A stretch of 64,000 nucleotides of DNA, taken from assembly GCF_020564625.1 (NCBI RefSeq), contig NZ_JAJBZT010000004.1:1-64000 (forward strand). The letters are read 5' to 3'. This stretch comes from Leeia speluncae. GTDB lineage: Bacteria; Pseudomonadota; Gammaproteobacteria; Burkholderiales; Leeiaceae. Both the position numbers and the translations under genes were made by a program. How positions within the stretch are numbered: the stretch's first letter is position 1; the number at the start of each line of letters is the position of its first letter. Under the pieces are notes generated by a model, which worked only from the letters and a program-made list of their open reading frames with translations, was not told the origin of the DNA and made no database searches. This document shows, piece after piece, positions 39,056 to 49,191 of the stretch.

Positions 39056-39964
39056 ATGTGGGATAAACCACAGGCGTTAAATGCCTTATCAAATTTGCTC
39101 TATGGTTTAGTGACATTAGCCATTCTCTACACCGGAATTTTTTTAGTGGTGAACTCAGGTATGTTCCCACTAAAAGAAATTCGCGTGGAAGGAAAGTTGG
39201 CCCATATCAGCCGTGAGCAGGTTCAATACATTGCTAAACATTCGATCAGTGGCAGCTTTTTTACTTTAGGGATTGATTCTACCCGTCAATCATTTGAAAA
39301 GTTGCCTTGGGTTAGACAAGTCAATGTTCGCCGTCGTTGGCCAGGAATGTTGCAAGTACAAATTGAAGAGCACAAAGCGATTGCTAGATGGGGCGATACC
39401 GCATTAGTAAATACGTCAGGTGAAGTATTTGATGCAACGACAGATGAAGAACTACCTATTTTTGTCGGGCCAGAAGGTACAAGCCATGAAATTGCACAAG
39501 CATTTCAAAAGTTTAGCTCGTTATTAAAAGTCAAAAAATTAGTGCCAGTTAAATTAGAAATGTCGGCACGCCGGGCTTGGCGTGTGACTTTATCAAATGG
39601 CATGTTGCTAGTGCTAGGGCGAGATGATGTCGATGAACGTTTGCATCGCTTTGTCAGTGTTTATGATAAATCTTTAGCGGGACGAGCAGGCATTCAGTAC
39701 GTAGATTTGCGTTACGCAAATGGACTAGCGATTAAGTTACCAACAGCAGCATTAGCAGCTGCGATTGCGCCTGCAAAACCGGGCCAAACAAAAGCCGGTG
39801 TTCCAGTGGTGCCGGCAGGTAATGAGAAACAAAAACAAAAGAATTTAAACGGTCAGCAAAAGCAAAACCAACCTGAAGCCCCCAAAAGGGAAGGTGGCGC
39901 CTCTGCTAAACCAACAAAGACAGGTAAGCAGCAAGGGCAAGTTGCTGTTAGCAAAAAAGCTTAA
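39056..39964 (+). CDS. ftsQ: Cell division protein FtsQ with long basic tail
   Basis: FtsQ is a bitopic divisome protein bridging early and late division proteins. After a short cytoplasmic end there is a membrane segment (about 14-34), a POTRA domain (FPLKEIRVEGKLAHISREQV onward) and the FtsQ beta domain ending near residue 229 (VDLRYANGLAIKLP). The frame opens at TTG 39020, but GGAG at 39043-39046 and family resemblance favour ATG 39056, giving 302 residues. The last 70 or so residues are a low-complexity Lys, Gln, Pro, Ala tail, which many FtsQ proteins lack or have much shorter. Confidence 0.93.
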   Translation: MWDKPQALNALSNLLYGLVTLAILYTGIFLVVNSGMFPLKEIRVEGKLAHISREQVQYIAKHSISGSFFTLGIDSTRQSFEKLPWVRQVNVRRRWPGMLQVQIEEHKAIARWGDTALVNTSGEVFDATTDEELPIFVGPEGTSHEIAQAFQKFSSLLKVKKLVPVKLEMSARRAWRVTLSNGMLLVLGRDDVDERLHRFVSVYDKSLAGRAGIQYVDLRYANGLAIKLPTAALAAAIAPAKPGQTKAGVPVVPAGNEKQKQKNLNGQQKQNQPEAPKREGGASAKPTKTGKQQGQVAVSKKA

Positions 39965-39981
39965 TGCAGGAGTAATTCAGG

Positions 39982-41214
39982 GTGAGCAAGGATAGCAAAA
40001 ACCTAATCGTGGGTCTCGATATTGGCACAAGTAAAATTGTGGCTATCGTGGCGGAGTTAAAAGTTGATGGCCAATTAGAAATTATTGGCATGGGCACACA
40101 CCCTTCAAGAGGTTTGAAAAAAGGGGTGGTGGTGAATATTGAGTCAACTGTTACTGCTATTCAACGCGCGCTTGAAGAGGCTGAGTTGATGGCAGACTGC
40201 AAAATCCGTGAGGTTTATACCGGTATTGCAGGTAGCCATATTAAGAGTTTTAACTCTCATGGCATGGTTGCGATTCAAGATAAAGAAGTGAGTCAGCGTG
40301 ATATGGATCGAGTGATTGAAACCGCTCGCGCTGTTAGCATCCCAACCGATCAGCAAATTCTTCATATCCTAGAGCAGGAGTTCATCATTGATGGACAAGA
40401 AGATGTGAAAGAGCCGCTCGGTATGAGTGGGGTGCGTCTGGAAGTCAAAGTTCATATTGTGACTGGTGCGGTTAGTGCTGCACAAAACATTATGAAATGC
40501 GTGCGCAGATGCGGGCTAGAAGTTGCCGACTTGATTTTGCAGCCGCTGGCTTCTGCACATGCTGTTTTGTCAGAAGATGAAAAAGACCTTGGTGTTTGTT
40601 TAGTAGATATCGGTGGTGGAACCACTGATATTGCAGTGTTTACTGAAGGTGCTATTCGTCATACAGCAGTGATTCCGATTGCGGGCGATCAGATCACTAG
40701 TGACATCGCAATGGCATTAAGAACACCAACCAAAGAAGCCGAAGATATCAAAATTGCACATGGCTGTGCATTGAGAACGTTGGCAGATGCGAACCAAATG
40801 GTAGAAGTGCCTGGTGTTGGCGAGAGAGGCTCTAGACAGCTGTCTCGTGCGACCCTAGCAGAAGTGATTGAGCCTCGCGTAGAAGAACTATATACCTTAG
40901 TTCAAGCAGAGCTTCGCCGCAGTGGATTTGAAGACTTACTATCATCAGGCATCGTGATTACTGGTGGATCTAGTTTGATGCCTGGCATGGTTGAGCTTGG
41001 TGAAGAAGTGTTCCATATGCCTGTGCGATTGGGGGTTCCGCATAACGTACTTGGTTTTGCTGAGGTAGTGAGAAATCCACGCTACTCAACAGGCGTGGGA
41101 TTGCTGATGTTTGGTAAGCAACAAAGCCAAAGACACCAAATTCAACGGATGCAAGGTGCTTCTTTCGGTCAATTGTTTGATCGTATGAAAAGCTGGTTTC
41201 AGGGCAATTTTTAA
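39982..41214 (+). CDS. ftsA: Cell division protein FtsA
   Basis: FtsA is the actin-like ATPase that tethers FtsZ to the membrane. The 410-residue protein begins with GTG and has GLDIGTSKIVAIV (phosphate 1), the 1C insertion domain, DIGGGTTDIAVF (phosphate 2) and GGSSLMPGM (adenosine motif). The C-terminal amphipathic helix (FDRMKSWFQGNF) is the membrane-targeting sequence. AGGAG lies 11 bases upstream of the start. Confidence 0.96.
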   Translation: MSKDSKNLIVGLDIGTSKIVAIVAELKVDGQLEIIGMGTHPSRGLKKGVVVNIESTVTAIQRALEEAELMADCKIREVYTGIAGSHIKSFNSHGMVAIQDKEVSQRDMDRVIETARAVSIPTDQQILHILEQEFIIDGQEDVKEPLGMSGVRLEVKVHIVTGAVSAAQNIMKCVRRCGLEVADLILQPLASAHAVLSEDEKDLGVCLVDIGGGTTDIAVFTEGAIRHTAVIPIAGDQITSDIAMALRTPTKEAEDIKIAHGCALRTLADANQMVEVPGVGERGSRQLSRATLAEVIEPRVEELYTLVQAELRRSGFEDLLSSGIVITGGSSLMPGMVELGEEVFHMPVRLGVPHNVLGFAEVVRNPRYSTGVGLLMFGKQQSQRHQIQRMQGASFGQLFDRMKSWFQGNF

Positions 41215-41242
41215 GGTTTTCGTTTCTAAACCATTTGAAAGT

Positions 41243-41275
41243 AGCATTTTGATGATAAATATTTATCGAAATGCT
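41243..41275. repeat. Inverted repeat between ftsA and ftsZ
   Basis: AGCATTT (41243-41249) pairs with AAATGCT (41269-41275). The inside contains GATAAATATTTATC, itself palindromic, giving an AT-rich hairpin or operator-like site. It is not followed by a proper T-run. It could regulate ftsZ or mark an RNA processing site between ftsA and ftsZ. Confidence 0.5.
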
Positions 41276-41370
41276 AGGTTTTTAGCGGTTTAGAAGCAAA
41301 TTGGGCTCCCTCTGTATGATGCAGTTGGGATAAAATGTTTGTTTTACTCGGGCAACAAGGAGACTGACTC

Positions 41371-42528
41371 ATGTTTGAGTTGATGGAAGAAGCAAAACCG
41401 GCCGCCGTCATTAAGGTGATCGGCGTTGGCGGTTGCGGGGGCAATGCCATCGAACATATGATCGGCGCAGGTGTGCAAGGCGTTGATTTCATTTGTGCGA
41501 ATACAGACGTTCAAGCGCTAAAACGCAGTTCAGCGCACGAACAATTACAGCTAGGGGTGACCCTGACTAAAGGTCTAGGTGCTGGTGCAAAGCCTGAAAT
41601 CGGCCGTGCAGCTGCAGAAGAAGACCGTGAGCGTATCGCTGAGTCAATCCGTGGTGCCAACATGCTATTTATCACCGCTGGTATGGGCGGTGGAACCGGA
41701 ACTGGTGCAGCACCAGTGGTTGCTGAAGTAGCAAAAGAAATGGGTATTTTAACGGTTGCTGTCGTTACCCGTCCTTTCAGCTATGAAGGAAAGCGTCAAC
41801 GTGCCGCTTCTGCTGGTATTGAAGAACTGCAGAAGCACGTAGACTCATTAATCGTGATCCCTAACGACAAGCTAATGCAAGTGATGGGTGATGATGTTTC
41901 TGTGCAAGATGCATACAGTGCAGCAAATGATGTCTTGCACGGCGCTGTTGCTGGTATCGCCGAAATCATTAACTGCCCTGGTCTAGTGAACGTTGACTTT
42001 GCTGACGTGACAACCATTATGTCTGAAATGGGTATGGCAATGATGGGTTCTGCCGTTGCTTCTGGCGTGGATCGTGCTCGTCTAGCGGCTGAACAAGCGG
42101 TTGCTAGCCCATTGCTAGACAATGTAGATCTACATGGCGCACGTGGTATCGTCGTTAACATTACTGCTTCTAGCTCATTTAAGATGAGAGAAATGAATGA
42201 AGTGATGGAAGTCATCAGAAGCTACGCTTCTGAAGAAGCAGAAATCATTTACGGTAATGTAATTGATGAAAACATGGCAGATGAACTGCGTGTGACATTA
42301 GTTGCAACAGGTCTAGGCATGGCAAGTGCTCGCAAAGAGCAACAACCAATGAAATTAATCAAAACCGGTACCGATAACTACGGTATGGAAGTTGATTATG
42401 ATGCGTTAGACAAACCTGCGGTCATGCGTGGCAATCGTTTCTCAAGCCGCAATACCGCTGAGTCTGCTAGTGCAAGTACGCTAGATACACTAGATATTCC
42501 TGCGTTCTTGCGTCGTCAAGCAGACTAA
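41371..42528 (+). CDS. ftsZ: Cell division protein FtsZ
   Basis: FtsZ is the tubulin-like GTPase that forms the Z ring. The 385-residue protein has GVGGCGGNAIEHM, the tubulin signature GGGTGTGAAP, and the T7 loop region VDFADVTTIMSEMGMAMMG. The C-terminal peptide LDIPAFLRRQAD is the site bound by FtsA and other partners. A clear AAGGAG precedes the ATG. The 156-base gap from ftsA holds an inverted repeat, so ftsZ may have its own control. Confidence 0.98.
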   Translation: MFELMEEAKPAAVIKVIGVGGCGGNAIEHMIGAGVQGVDFICANTDVQALKRSSAHEQLQLGVTLTKGLGAGAKPEIGRAAAEEDRERIAESIRGANMLFITAGMGGGTGTGAAPVVAEVAKEMGILTVAVVTRPFSYEGKRQRAASAGIEELQKHVDSLIVIPNDKLMQVMGDDVSVQDAYSAANDVLHGAVAGIAEIINCPGLVNVDFADVTTIMSEMGMAMMGSAVASGVDRARLAAEQAVASPLLDNVDLHGARGIVVNITASSSFKMREMNEVMEVIRSYASEEAEIIYGNVIDENMADELRVTLVATGLGMASARKEQQPMKLIKTGTDNYGMEVDYDALDKPAVMRGNRFSSRNTAESASASTLDTLDIPAFLRRQAD

Positions 42529-42620
42529 AAGTAGTTCGTATTTGAATAGATAAGTAGGGGTTGTTTAGGCAATGTTGATCACCTTCATAGAAATAACCCA
42601 TCACTAGTCCCCCGGCTGGT

Positions 42621-42629
42621 TGATACAAT
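42621..42629 (+). promoter_or_regulatory. Possible extended -10 promoter for lpxC
   Basis: TGATACAAT fits an extended -10 (TGn then TACAAT) 28 bases before the lpxC ATG. No -35 match is seen at the standard spacing. Position in the 128-base ftsZ-lpxC gap supports it weakly. Confidence 0.35.
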
Positions 42630-42656
42630 ATGGGTTACTAAGTAGGTAAAACAAAG

Positions 42657-43577
42657 ATGATTAAACAACGTACATTAAAAAAACCAGTGAAAGCAACCGG
42701 CGTCGGTTTGCATTCCGGCTGTAAAGTCGATTTGCAACTGCTCCCAGCGCCTGTGAATCACGGGATTGTTTTCCAGCGTATCGATATGCCCGGTATGCCT
42801 TGTATTGCAGCGAAGCCCGAGTTCGTGAACGATACAAGGTTATCTTCGACGCTGGTGGATGGCGATGTACGTGTTGGTACGGTAGAGCATTTAATGTCTG
42901 CCCTTGCCGGCTTTGGGATCGACAATTTATTGGTGACACTCTCCGCCCAAGAGGTGCCGCTAATGGATGGCTCTGCAGCCCCATTTATCTATTTAATGCA
43001 ACAGGCTGGTATTGTTGAACAGCCTACAGAGAAGCAGTTTGTTCGAGTATTGAAACCCGTTCGCTTTGAAGTTGGTGATAAATGGGTTGAGCTGCTTCCG
43101 CATGATGGCTATAAAGTCTCTCTGACCATTGAGTTTACCCACCCCGCAATCTCAAAGTCAGATCAAACCGTAGTCATCGATTTTGCTAACACTTCTTTCA
43201 TTGATGAAGTCAGCCGCGCCCGAACGTTTGGCTTTATGCATGAAGTAGAGTGGATGCGAAGCCAAGGACTTGCCCTAGGTGGGAACTTGGATAATGCTGT
43301 TGTGTTAGATGAGCAGCGAGTGCTAAATAGTGAGGGACTAAGATTTGATGACGAGTTTGTTCGTCATAAAGTCTTAGATGCAATCGGTGATTTATATCTA
43401 CTTGGCCATCAGTTAATTGGTGAATTTCGTGGATATAAGTCAGGGCATGCGTTAAACAATCAGTTACTACGGAAAATGTTAGAAGACCCTGCTAACTATG
43501 AAGTAGTGAGTTTTTCTAAGCCTGAAGATGCGCCTAACTCTTTTCACCGTGTGAATACAACAAAACCTACACCCTAA
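42657..43577 (+). CDS. lpxC: UDP-3-O-acyl-N-acetylglucosamine deacetylase
   Basis: LpxC is the zinc deacetylase that makes the committed step of lipid A synthesis. The 306-residue protein starts [20 protein letters not shown], has the zinc-ligand histidine in VEHLMSAL and the [14 protein letters not shown] segment that supplies the other histidine and aspartate ligands, and HALNNQLLR near the C-terminus. Its place after ftsZ at the end of the dcw cluster is common in proteobacteria. Confidence 0.96.
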   Translation: MIKQRTLKKPVKATGVGLHSGCKVDLQLLPAPVNHGIVFQRIDMPGMPCIAAKPEFVNDTRLSSTLVDGDVRVGTVEHLMSALAGFGIDNLLVTLSAQEVPLMDGSAAPFIYLMQQAGIVEQPTEKQFVRVLKPVRFEVGDKWVELLPHDGYKVSLTIEFTHPAISKSDQTVVIDFANTSFIDEVSRARTFGFMHEVEWMRSQGLALGGNLDNAVVLDEQRVLNSEGLRFDDEFVRHKVLDAIGDLYLLGHQLIGEFRGYKSGHALNNQLLRKMLEDPANYEVVSFSKPEDAPNSFHRVNTTKPTP

Positions 43578-43611
43578 TCGGTGTTGGGAACGTACCTTTA
43601 AGGACTACTTA

Positions 43612-44058
43612 TTAAGATTTGTGATGCTTAATTAACCTTAGTAAAGCAGTTTGTAGCGGGCTGCCATTGGGTAGTTCGGCTGCAGTATTCGTAAAAGCAG
43701 TAAGTGCTTTACGTGAGATCCCTTTTTTCTCTTCTTTTCTACGTTGGTGTGGTTCGATCTGTCGTACGCTAACAGATAAATCTACTAACCGACCGTCTCC
43801 TAGTTGGAAGTCGTTTCTCGGTTGATTCAATAGTTTTAATAAAGTCGGACTGTATTGTCTTAACCGTGTGGCAAATGCGCCATTTGGAACCGCAATGTGC
43901 ATCACGCCATTTTCAATTTTCATTACAAATGCATGCCCTTGTAGAACTGAGGGTAAAAATTGATTCAGTAGCTTTTGCCATGCCAGTAGATATTGGCTTG
44001 CGGTCATTAACCTAGACAGCTCTAGTTGACCTTTAGAATAAGAGAGTGGTGACTTCAT
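43612..44058 (-). CDS. DciA-like (DUF721) protein
   Basis: A 148-residue protein with the DUF721 pattern: a helical N-terminus, then a KH-like core (LPSVLQGHAFVMKIENGVMHIAVPNGAFATRLRQYSPTLLKLLN split over about residues 35-78). The rest is basic. DciA proteins load or recruit the replicative helicase DnaB in bacteria lacking DnaC. A DciA-like gene between lpxC and secA is a recurring arrangement in beta- and gammaproteobacteria. Its 3' end converges on lpxC. No good ribosome binding site is seen before the ATG at 44058, and Met18 (44007) is an alternative start. Confidence 0.7.
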   Translation of the reverse strand: MKSPLSYSKGQLELSRLMTASQYLLAWQKLLNQFLPSVLQGHAFVMKIENGVMHIAVPNGAFATRLRQYSPTLLKLLNQPRNDFQLGDGRLVDLSVSVRQIEPHQRRKEEKKGISRKALTAFTNTAAELPNGSPLQTALLRLIKHHKS

Positions 44059-44374
44059 TTTATATAATTGATTGCATCATCTAGGTGAAGAGTTATCAAA
44101 AGTACAAGAGATAACAAAATCTTTATGGAACTTGTAATTTTTTTTCATGCCCATATCTTATACAATGCACAACGTAAATGATGACTAACGATTGGCGTTT
44201 GTACCAAAAAAATGGAGAAACACGCTAACAGCATTGCAGTGATGAACGCAAGCAGTTAAAGTGAGACGCCATTTTATTTTAACGAATAGTAACTTCATCA
44301 GTCACTGAATATATATACAGTGCATATTTGCATTATAACTAATACCAACAAGCGCCTCAGAGTAACTGATACCC
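44059..44374. other. Intergenic region between dciA and secA
   Basis: This 316-base gap must hold divergent promoters. A TACAAT hexamer at 44161-44166 follows a T-rich run but has no clear -35 box. No SecM-like arrest peptide reading frame is seen upstream of secA. Nothing else is recognised. Confidence 0.5.
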
Positions 44375-47095
44375 ATGATTTCTTCCCTTCTTAAAAAAGT
44401 TTTTGGTAGTCGTAACGACCGTTTAATCAAACAATATTCGCAAATTGTTAGGCAGATAAATGCATTAGAGCCATCTATCTCCTCTTTGTCGGATGATGAG
44501 TTAAGAGGGAAGACCGCTGCATTTAAGCAGCAAGTAGCAAATGGTGCTTCATTAGATTCCATTTTGCCTGAAGCGTTTGCTGTTTGCCGAGAAGGGGCAA
44601 AGCGTGCATTGGGCATGCGCCACTTCGATGTACAGTTAATTGGTGGCATGGTACTTCACTTCGGCAATATCCCTGAGATGCGTACTGGTGAAGGTAAAAC
44701 ACTGGTTGCAACATCGGCCGCTTACCTAAATGCACTGTCTGGTAAGGGCGTGCATGTCGTTACGGTAAACGACTACTTGGCAAGCCGTGATGCTGCATGG
44801 ATGGGCAAGCTATATAATTTCCTTGGATTGTCTGTTGGCGTTAACTTAAGCTATATGGGCCACGAGGAAAAGCAGCAAGCATATGCTGCAGATATTACAT
44901 ACGGTACGAATAACGAGTACGGTTTTGATTATCTTCGTGACAACATGAAGCATTCGCCAGATGAGCGAGTGCAGCGTGTACTCAATTTTGCGATTGTCGA
45001 TGAGGTGGATTCCATTCTTATCGATGAGGCGCGTACCCCTCTCATCATTTCAGGTCAAGCAGACGACAATACTGAAATGTATCACCGAATCAATGAGTTG
45101 ATTCCGCACCTGATTCGCCAAGAAACAGAAGAAGGCGAAGGTGATTTCTGGGTGGATGAAAAAGCCCATTCCATCTTGATGTCTGAACAAGGTCATGAGC
45201 ATGTTGAGACATTGTTGGTCGAGCGCGGACTACTTGCAGCAGGTAGAAGCCTTTACGAGGCGAGCAACATTACCTTAATGCATCTTGTCAATGCAGGGTT
45301 AAAAGCACATCACCTCTATCACAAAGATCAGCACTATGTGGTTCAGAATGGCGAGATTGTGATTGTGGATGAGTTTACCGGACGTCTTATGTCTGGACGC
45401 CGTTGGTCTGATGGTATTCACCAATCGGTTGAGGCAAAAGAAGGGGTGCCTATCCAGCGCGAAAGCCAAACCTTGGCATCCATTACTTTCCAGAACTATT
45501 TCCGCCTTTACAATAAACTGTCTGGCATGACAGGTACTGCGGATACGGAAGCGTTTGAGTTCCAGCAAATTTATGGTCTTGAGACCGTCGTTATCCCAAC
45601 AAATAATGCGATTCAGCGTAAAGATTACCTTGATCAGGTATTTCGTACAGAAGCGGAAAAACAGCAAGCAATTATTAAAGACATTCAGGGTTGTATTGAA
45701 CGCAAACAACCTGTGCTTGTTGGAACGACTTCGATTGAAAGCTCTGAGTTGCTATCTGCGTTCCTAGAAAAAGCAGGCGTTCCGCATAATGTATTGAACG
45801 CAAAACAGCATGCAAGAGAAGCCGATATTATTGCGCAAGCAGGTATGCCTGCTGCGGTAACGATCGCGACGAACATGGCTGGTCGTGGTACGGATATTGT
45901 ACTCGGTGGTAATATTGAGAAAGAGCTAGAAGCTGTACGTGCTGATGAGTCTTTATCTGATGCTGAAAAAGAGACCAAACTGGCGCAAATGAAAGCCGCT
46001 TGGAAAGAGTTGCATGATCAGGTATTAGCAGCCGGTGGTTTGCATATTATTGGTACGGAGCGTCATGAGTCTCGCCGTGTTGATAATCAGCTACGTGGTC
46101 GTGCAGGTCGTCAAGGTGACCCAGGCTCGTCACGTTTCTATCTAAGCTTAGAAGATCCGTTGATGCGAATTTTTGCAGGTGATCGCATTGCAAAAATTAT
46201 GCAATTCTTAAAAATGCCAGAGGGTGAACCAATTGAAGAGAAAATGGTTACCCGTGCATTGGAAGGCGCTCAGCGTAAGGTAGAGGCACGTAACTTCGAC
46301 ATGCGTAAACAGTTGTTGGAATATGATGATGTTTCCAATGATCAGCGTAAGGTTATCTACTCTCAGCGTAACGAATTACTTGAAGCAGCGAATATTTCGG
46401 AAACGATCACCGCGATGCGCGAAGATGTGATTTCGCAAATTTCATATCGCTATATTCCTGCAGAGTCTTTAGAAGAACTATGGGAAGTTGAAGAGTTAGA
46501 GCGCGTATTAGCTAGTGAATACCTGATTCAAGCACCTGTACGTGAATGGATTAAGGCGGATGAGTCGATTGATCCAGAAAGCATTGCAAATAAGATTGTT
46601 GAAATTGCAAATGCCCAGTACGGCGCAAAAATTGACTTGGTAGGTCTTGAATCTATGCAACAGTTTGAGCGTAGCGTGATGTTGCAAGTGATTGATCAGC
46701 GCTGGCGCGAACATTTGGCTGCGTTGGATCATTTGCGCCAAGGTATTCACCTACGTGGTTATGCGCAAAAGAACCCGAAACAGGAATACAAGCGTGAAGC
46801 ATTTGAGTTGTTCTCTATGATGCTAGACGGCATTAAAGAAGAAGTGACTCGTGTGTTGGTAACGGTTCAAGTAAGCAGCGCAGAAGAGGTAGAATCTGCT
46901 GCTGAACATATGCTTGAGTCTGATGATGTGGATAATGTGCATTATCATCATGCGGATTACGATGAGGCATTAGCCGAAGATAATGCAGAAACTGCTCAGG
47001 CATTGGCAAACGCAGGTGAACGTATTGGCCGTAATGATCCATGCCCTTGCGGATCTGGTAAAAAGTATAAACAGTGTCACGGTAAGTTAAGCTAA
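44375..47095 (+). CDS. secA: Preprotein translocase ATPase SecA
   Basis: SecA is the motor that drives proteins through SecYEG. The 906-residue protein has the Walker [10 protein letters not shown] (about residue 103), the [13 protein letters not shown] Walker B region, the preprotein cross-linking domain, [26 protein letters not shown], and [20 protein letters not shown]. It ends in the SEC-C zinc motif [14 protein letters not shown], which binds SecB. Length is standard. A strong terminator follows. Confidence 0.98.
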   Translation: MISSLLKKVFGSRNDRLIKQYSQIVRQINALEPSISSLSDDELRGKTAAFKQQVANGASLDSILPEAFAVCREGAKRALGMRHFDVQLIGGMVLHFGNIPEMRTGEGKTLVATSAAYLNALSGKGVHVVTVNDYLASRDAAWMGKLYNFLGLSVGVNLSYMGHEEKQQAYAADITYGTNNEYGFDYLRDNMKHSPDERVQRVLNFAIVDEVDSILIDEARTPLIISGQADDNTEMYHRINELIPHLIRQETEEGEGDFWVDEKAHSILMSEQGHEHVETLLVERGLLAAGRSLYEASNITLMHLVNAGLKAHHLYHKDQHYVVQNGEIVIVDEFTGRLMSGRRWSDGIHQSVEAKEGVPIQRESQTLASITFQNYFRLYNKLSGMTGTADTEAFEFQQIYGLETVVIPTNNAIQRKDYLDQVFRTEAEKQQAIIKDIQGCIERKQPVLVGTTSIESSELLSAFLEKAGVPHNVLNAKQHAREADIIAQAGMPAAVTIATNMAGRGTDIVLGGNIEKELEAVRADESLSDAEKETKLAQMKAAWKELHDQVLAAGGLHIIGTERHESRRVDNQLRGRAGRQGDPGSSRFYLSLEDPLMRIFAGDRIAKIMQFLKMPEGEPIEEKMVTRALEGAQRKVEARNFDMRKQLLEYDDVSNDQRKVIYSQRNELLEAANISETITAMREDVISQISYRYIPAESLEELWEVEELERVLASEYLIQAPVREWIKADESIDPESIANKIVEIANAQYGAKIDLVGLESMQQFERSVMLQVIDQRWREHLAALDHLRQGIHLRGYAQKNPKQEYKREAFELFSMMLDGIKEEVTRVLVTVQVSSAEEVESAAEHMLESDDVDNVHYHHADYDEALAEDNAETAQALANAGERIGRNDPCPCGSGKKYKQCHGKLS

Positions 47096-47113
47096 CCAAT
47101 CCTGATACGTAGT

Positions 47114-47150
47114 GAAAAAACCTCGCTGGTAATGCCTGCGAGGTTTTTTC
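47114..47150 (+). terminator. Rho-independent terminator after secA
   Basis: GAAAAAACCTCGC (47114-47126) pairs perfectly with GCGAGGTTTTTTC (47138-47150), followed by T-rich sequence. It separates secA from the zinc-ribbon gene. Confidence 0.92.
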
Positions 47151-47200
47151 ATAAGATGAAATCAACTAGTTATTGTAGTTAGTGGTTGGAGCGATTAGTT

Positions 47201-48016
47201 ATGTTGCATTGTTCTGAGTGTCATTCGTCCATTTCAATTGGGCAGAAATTTTGTGATCAATGCGGGAAGAGCGCGGATAGTGCAGTGTTAGTTTGTGATG
47301 GTTGTGGCACATCATGTGCAAATAAAGCAAAGTTCTGTACAAAATGTGGCGCAGCATTTCAAACCCCACATATGTCTCCCTCTTTTGTTCCATTGGAGGA
47401 TGACCGGATTGAGCCAAGCATCAATCTACGAGGTGAGCCGTCTCCGGCTATATATGCGGATGCTAAAGATGAGCTCTTTTCCAAGGTGAAGACAGCTGAA
47501 GATGAACATGAGCGGTTGGTATTTGGTCGTTGGTCGGAGCGAGACCTAAGGAAATGGCTAAAAATCACTGGAGTCGCCGCTGTTGTTGGGATCGTTGGTG
47601 TCTTCTTGATTGTTCAGATTAGCGGAGGGGAAAAACCTGCTTCTGCTGCTGAAGTAGCTGCTAGTGTTGATCTTTCTGTTGCAAATGGTGCGGTGGTACA
47701 GGCGGGGGCATTAGCGCCTGGAGCAGATCAAATGCCAAGTATCGGAAATCGCAAAATTATTTATCAGCTTGGTAATATTCCTGCAGCGAAAACCGAGGAG
47801 CCTGCTTCTGCCGATGGTGGCGATGCGGCGGCATCTCCAGAAACCAACACAGCGCAAGACGCAAACGCCAATGCTACTCATTCGGCTGGCAGTGATGTTG
47901 CTACTTCCGATGCAAAATCAGATAAATCGAAAACAGCAAATAAAGCGGGAACGCAGGATGCGGAAGTGGATGCGGCTCGCAAAGCGATGAATGATTTTCT
48001 GAAGCAGCAACAGTAA
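47201..48016 (+). CDS. Double zinc-ribbon, single-pass membrane protein
   Basis: A 271-residue protein of unknown role. The N-terminus holds two zinc ribbons, CSECH...CDQCG (residues 4-22) and CDGCG...CTKCG (32-50). An acidic linker follows, then one membrane segment (about 121-141). The last 130 residues are rich in Ala, Ser, Asp, Thr and Lys and look disordered, ending with a short helical DAARKAMNDFLKQQQ. Zinc ribbons would be cytoplasmic and the tail periplasmic. A TTG at 47186 is possible, but GGAG at 47187-47190 is ten bases before ATG 47201, which I choose. It is convergent with queG. I do not recognise a named family beyond zinc-ribbon. Confidence 0.65.
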   Translation: MLHCSECHSSISIGQKFCDQCGKSADSAVLVCDGCGTSCANKAKFCTKCGAAFQTPHMSPSFVPLEDDRIEPSINLRGEPSPAIYADAKDELFSKVKTAEDEHERLVFGRWSERDLRKWLKITGVAAVVGIVGVFLIVQISGGEKPASAAEVAASVDLSVANGAVVQAGALAPGADQMPSIGNRKIIYQLGNIPAAKTEEPASADGGDAAASPETNTAQDANANATHSAGSDVATSDAKSDKSKTANKAGTQDAEVDAARKAMNDFLKQQQ

Positions 48017-48048
48017 CTGAGTTTCTTGCGCATCAAAGTTCGCCCCGT

Positions 48049-49191
48049 TCATTTGGGGTGGACTTTTACAGTGGGTGACGAGGTTTGCCCGGCGCTATTT
48101 TTCTGCTGCTCGCTGATGGCCCATTCAATGTGCTCTCGAACGATTTCGTTTTCAATATCCAATCGACTTGATAGTGCGGCCAGATTGTCTGGATGAAAAG
48201 GCGCATTGCCAATCGCAATCGCAATGTTCCTTAGCCATTGATGGTAACCAATCCGATAAATGGCACTACCAGCCATTTTGTTTAGGAATGCGTCTTCAGT
48301 CCAACTAAACAGTTGGAGTAATGTCTGATTTTCCAGTTGATGCCGAATAGCAAAGTCCTTCACATCACTGAGTTTTGCAAAACGATTCCATGGGCAAAAA
48401 AGTTGGCAATCATCGCATCCGTAAATCCGATTTCCCATTAGCGGCCTGAGTTCAGCGGGGATGCTGCCACTATACTCAATGGTTAAATAGGAGATGCATC
48501 TTCTTGCATCGACCTCATACGGTGCGACAATCGCTTGTGTTGGGCAAATTGAAATACATTGTGTGCATTTGCCACAATGATTTTGAATGGGGGCATCCAC
48601 CGGCAGGGGTAAATTGGTGAGGATTTCTCCAAGAAAGAAATAGGACCCTTCTTGCCGATGAATTAATAGTGTGTGCTTGCCTTTCCACCCAATGCCAGCC
48701 TTAGATGCCAGCGCTACTTCCATCAGTGGGGCGCTATCGGTGAAGACTCGATATTGATGGGGAAACCCATTTTCTTGTAAAGCGTGATTGAGCGATTTTG
48801 CCAGTTGCTCTAATTTTTGCTTAACCACTTTGTGGTAGTCTCGACCTAGCGCGTAGCGAGAGATGTAAGCTTTGTTAGGTGTATTTAATAGAGGGATGCT
48901 CTCACTTGGTGTTTCTTGTAAATAGGGTAATTTGACGCTGATGACTCTAACCGTGCCGGCGTGAAGTTCATGTGGTCTTGCACGTAATAGGCCATGCCTT
49001 TCCATATAGGCCATTTCACCATGATAGCCCTGAGCAAGCCAATTCAAGAAGCGGGGTTCTTCTGCCGATAAGTCGGTATCAGTAATACCCACTTCGCTGA
49101 AACCAAGTGTATTGGCGGTTGTCTTTAACTGTCTGACAAGATCAGATAGTAATTCAGTTGATAGAGAGGATTGTGAAGCGGAATGACTCAT
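48049..49191 (-). CDS. queG: Epoxyqueuosine reductase
   Basis: QueG reduces epoxyqueuosine to queuosine in the wobble position of tRNAs, using cobalamin and Fe-S clusters. The protein has a DUF1730 cobalamin-binding N-terminal half and two 4Fe-4S motifs, CGKCTQCISICPTQAI and CDDCQLFCPWN. With the start at 49191 (MSHSASQSS) it is 380 residues. An alternative start at 49248 adds 19 residues. Either start overlaps the 5' end of the divergent tsaE gene, by nine bases or more. Confidence 0.93.
   Translation of the reverse strand: MSHSASQSSLSTELLSDLVRQLKTTANTLGFSEVGITDTDLSAEEPRFLNWLAQGYHGEMAYMERHGLLRARPHELHAGTVRVISVKLPYLQETPSESIPLLNTPNKAYISRYALGRDYHKVVKQKLEQLAKSLNHALQENGFPHQYRVFTDSAPLMEVALASKAGIGWKGKHTLLIHRQEGSYFFLGEILTNLPLPVDAPIQNHCGKCTQCISICPTQAIVAPYEVDARRCISYLTIEYSGSIPAELRPLMGNRIYGCDDCQLFCPWNRFAKLSDVKDFAIRHQLENQTLLQLFSWTEDAFLNKMAGSAIYRIGYHQWLRNIAIAIGNAPFHPDNLAALSSRLDIENEIVREHIEWAISEQQKNSAGQTSSPTVKVHPK

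Noticed and set aside
41243-41275. ftsA-ftsZ inverted repeat as a terminator
   Set aside because: There is no proper T-run after the stem and division genes continue on the same strand.
44059-44374. SecM-like arrest peptide upstream of secA
   Set aside because: No plus-strand reading frame with a signal peptide or arrest motif exists in this gap.
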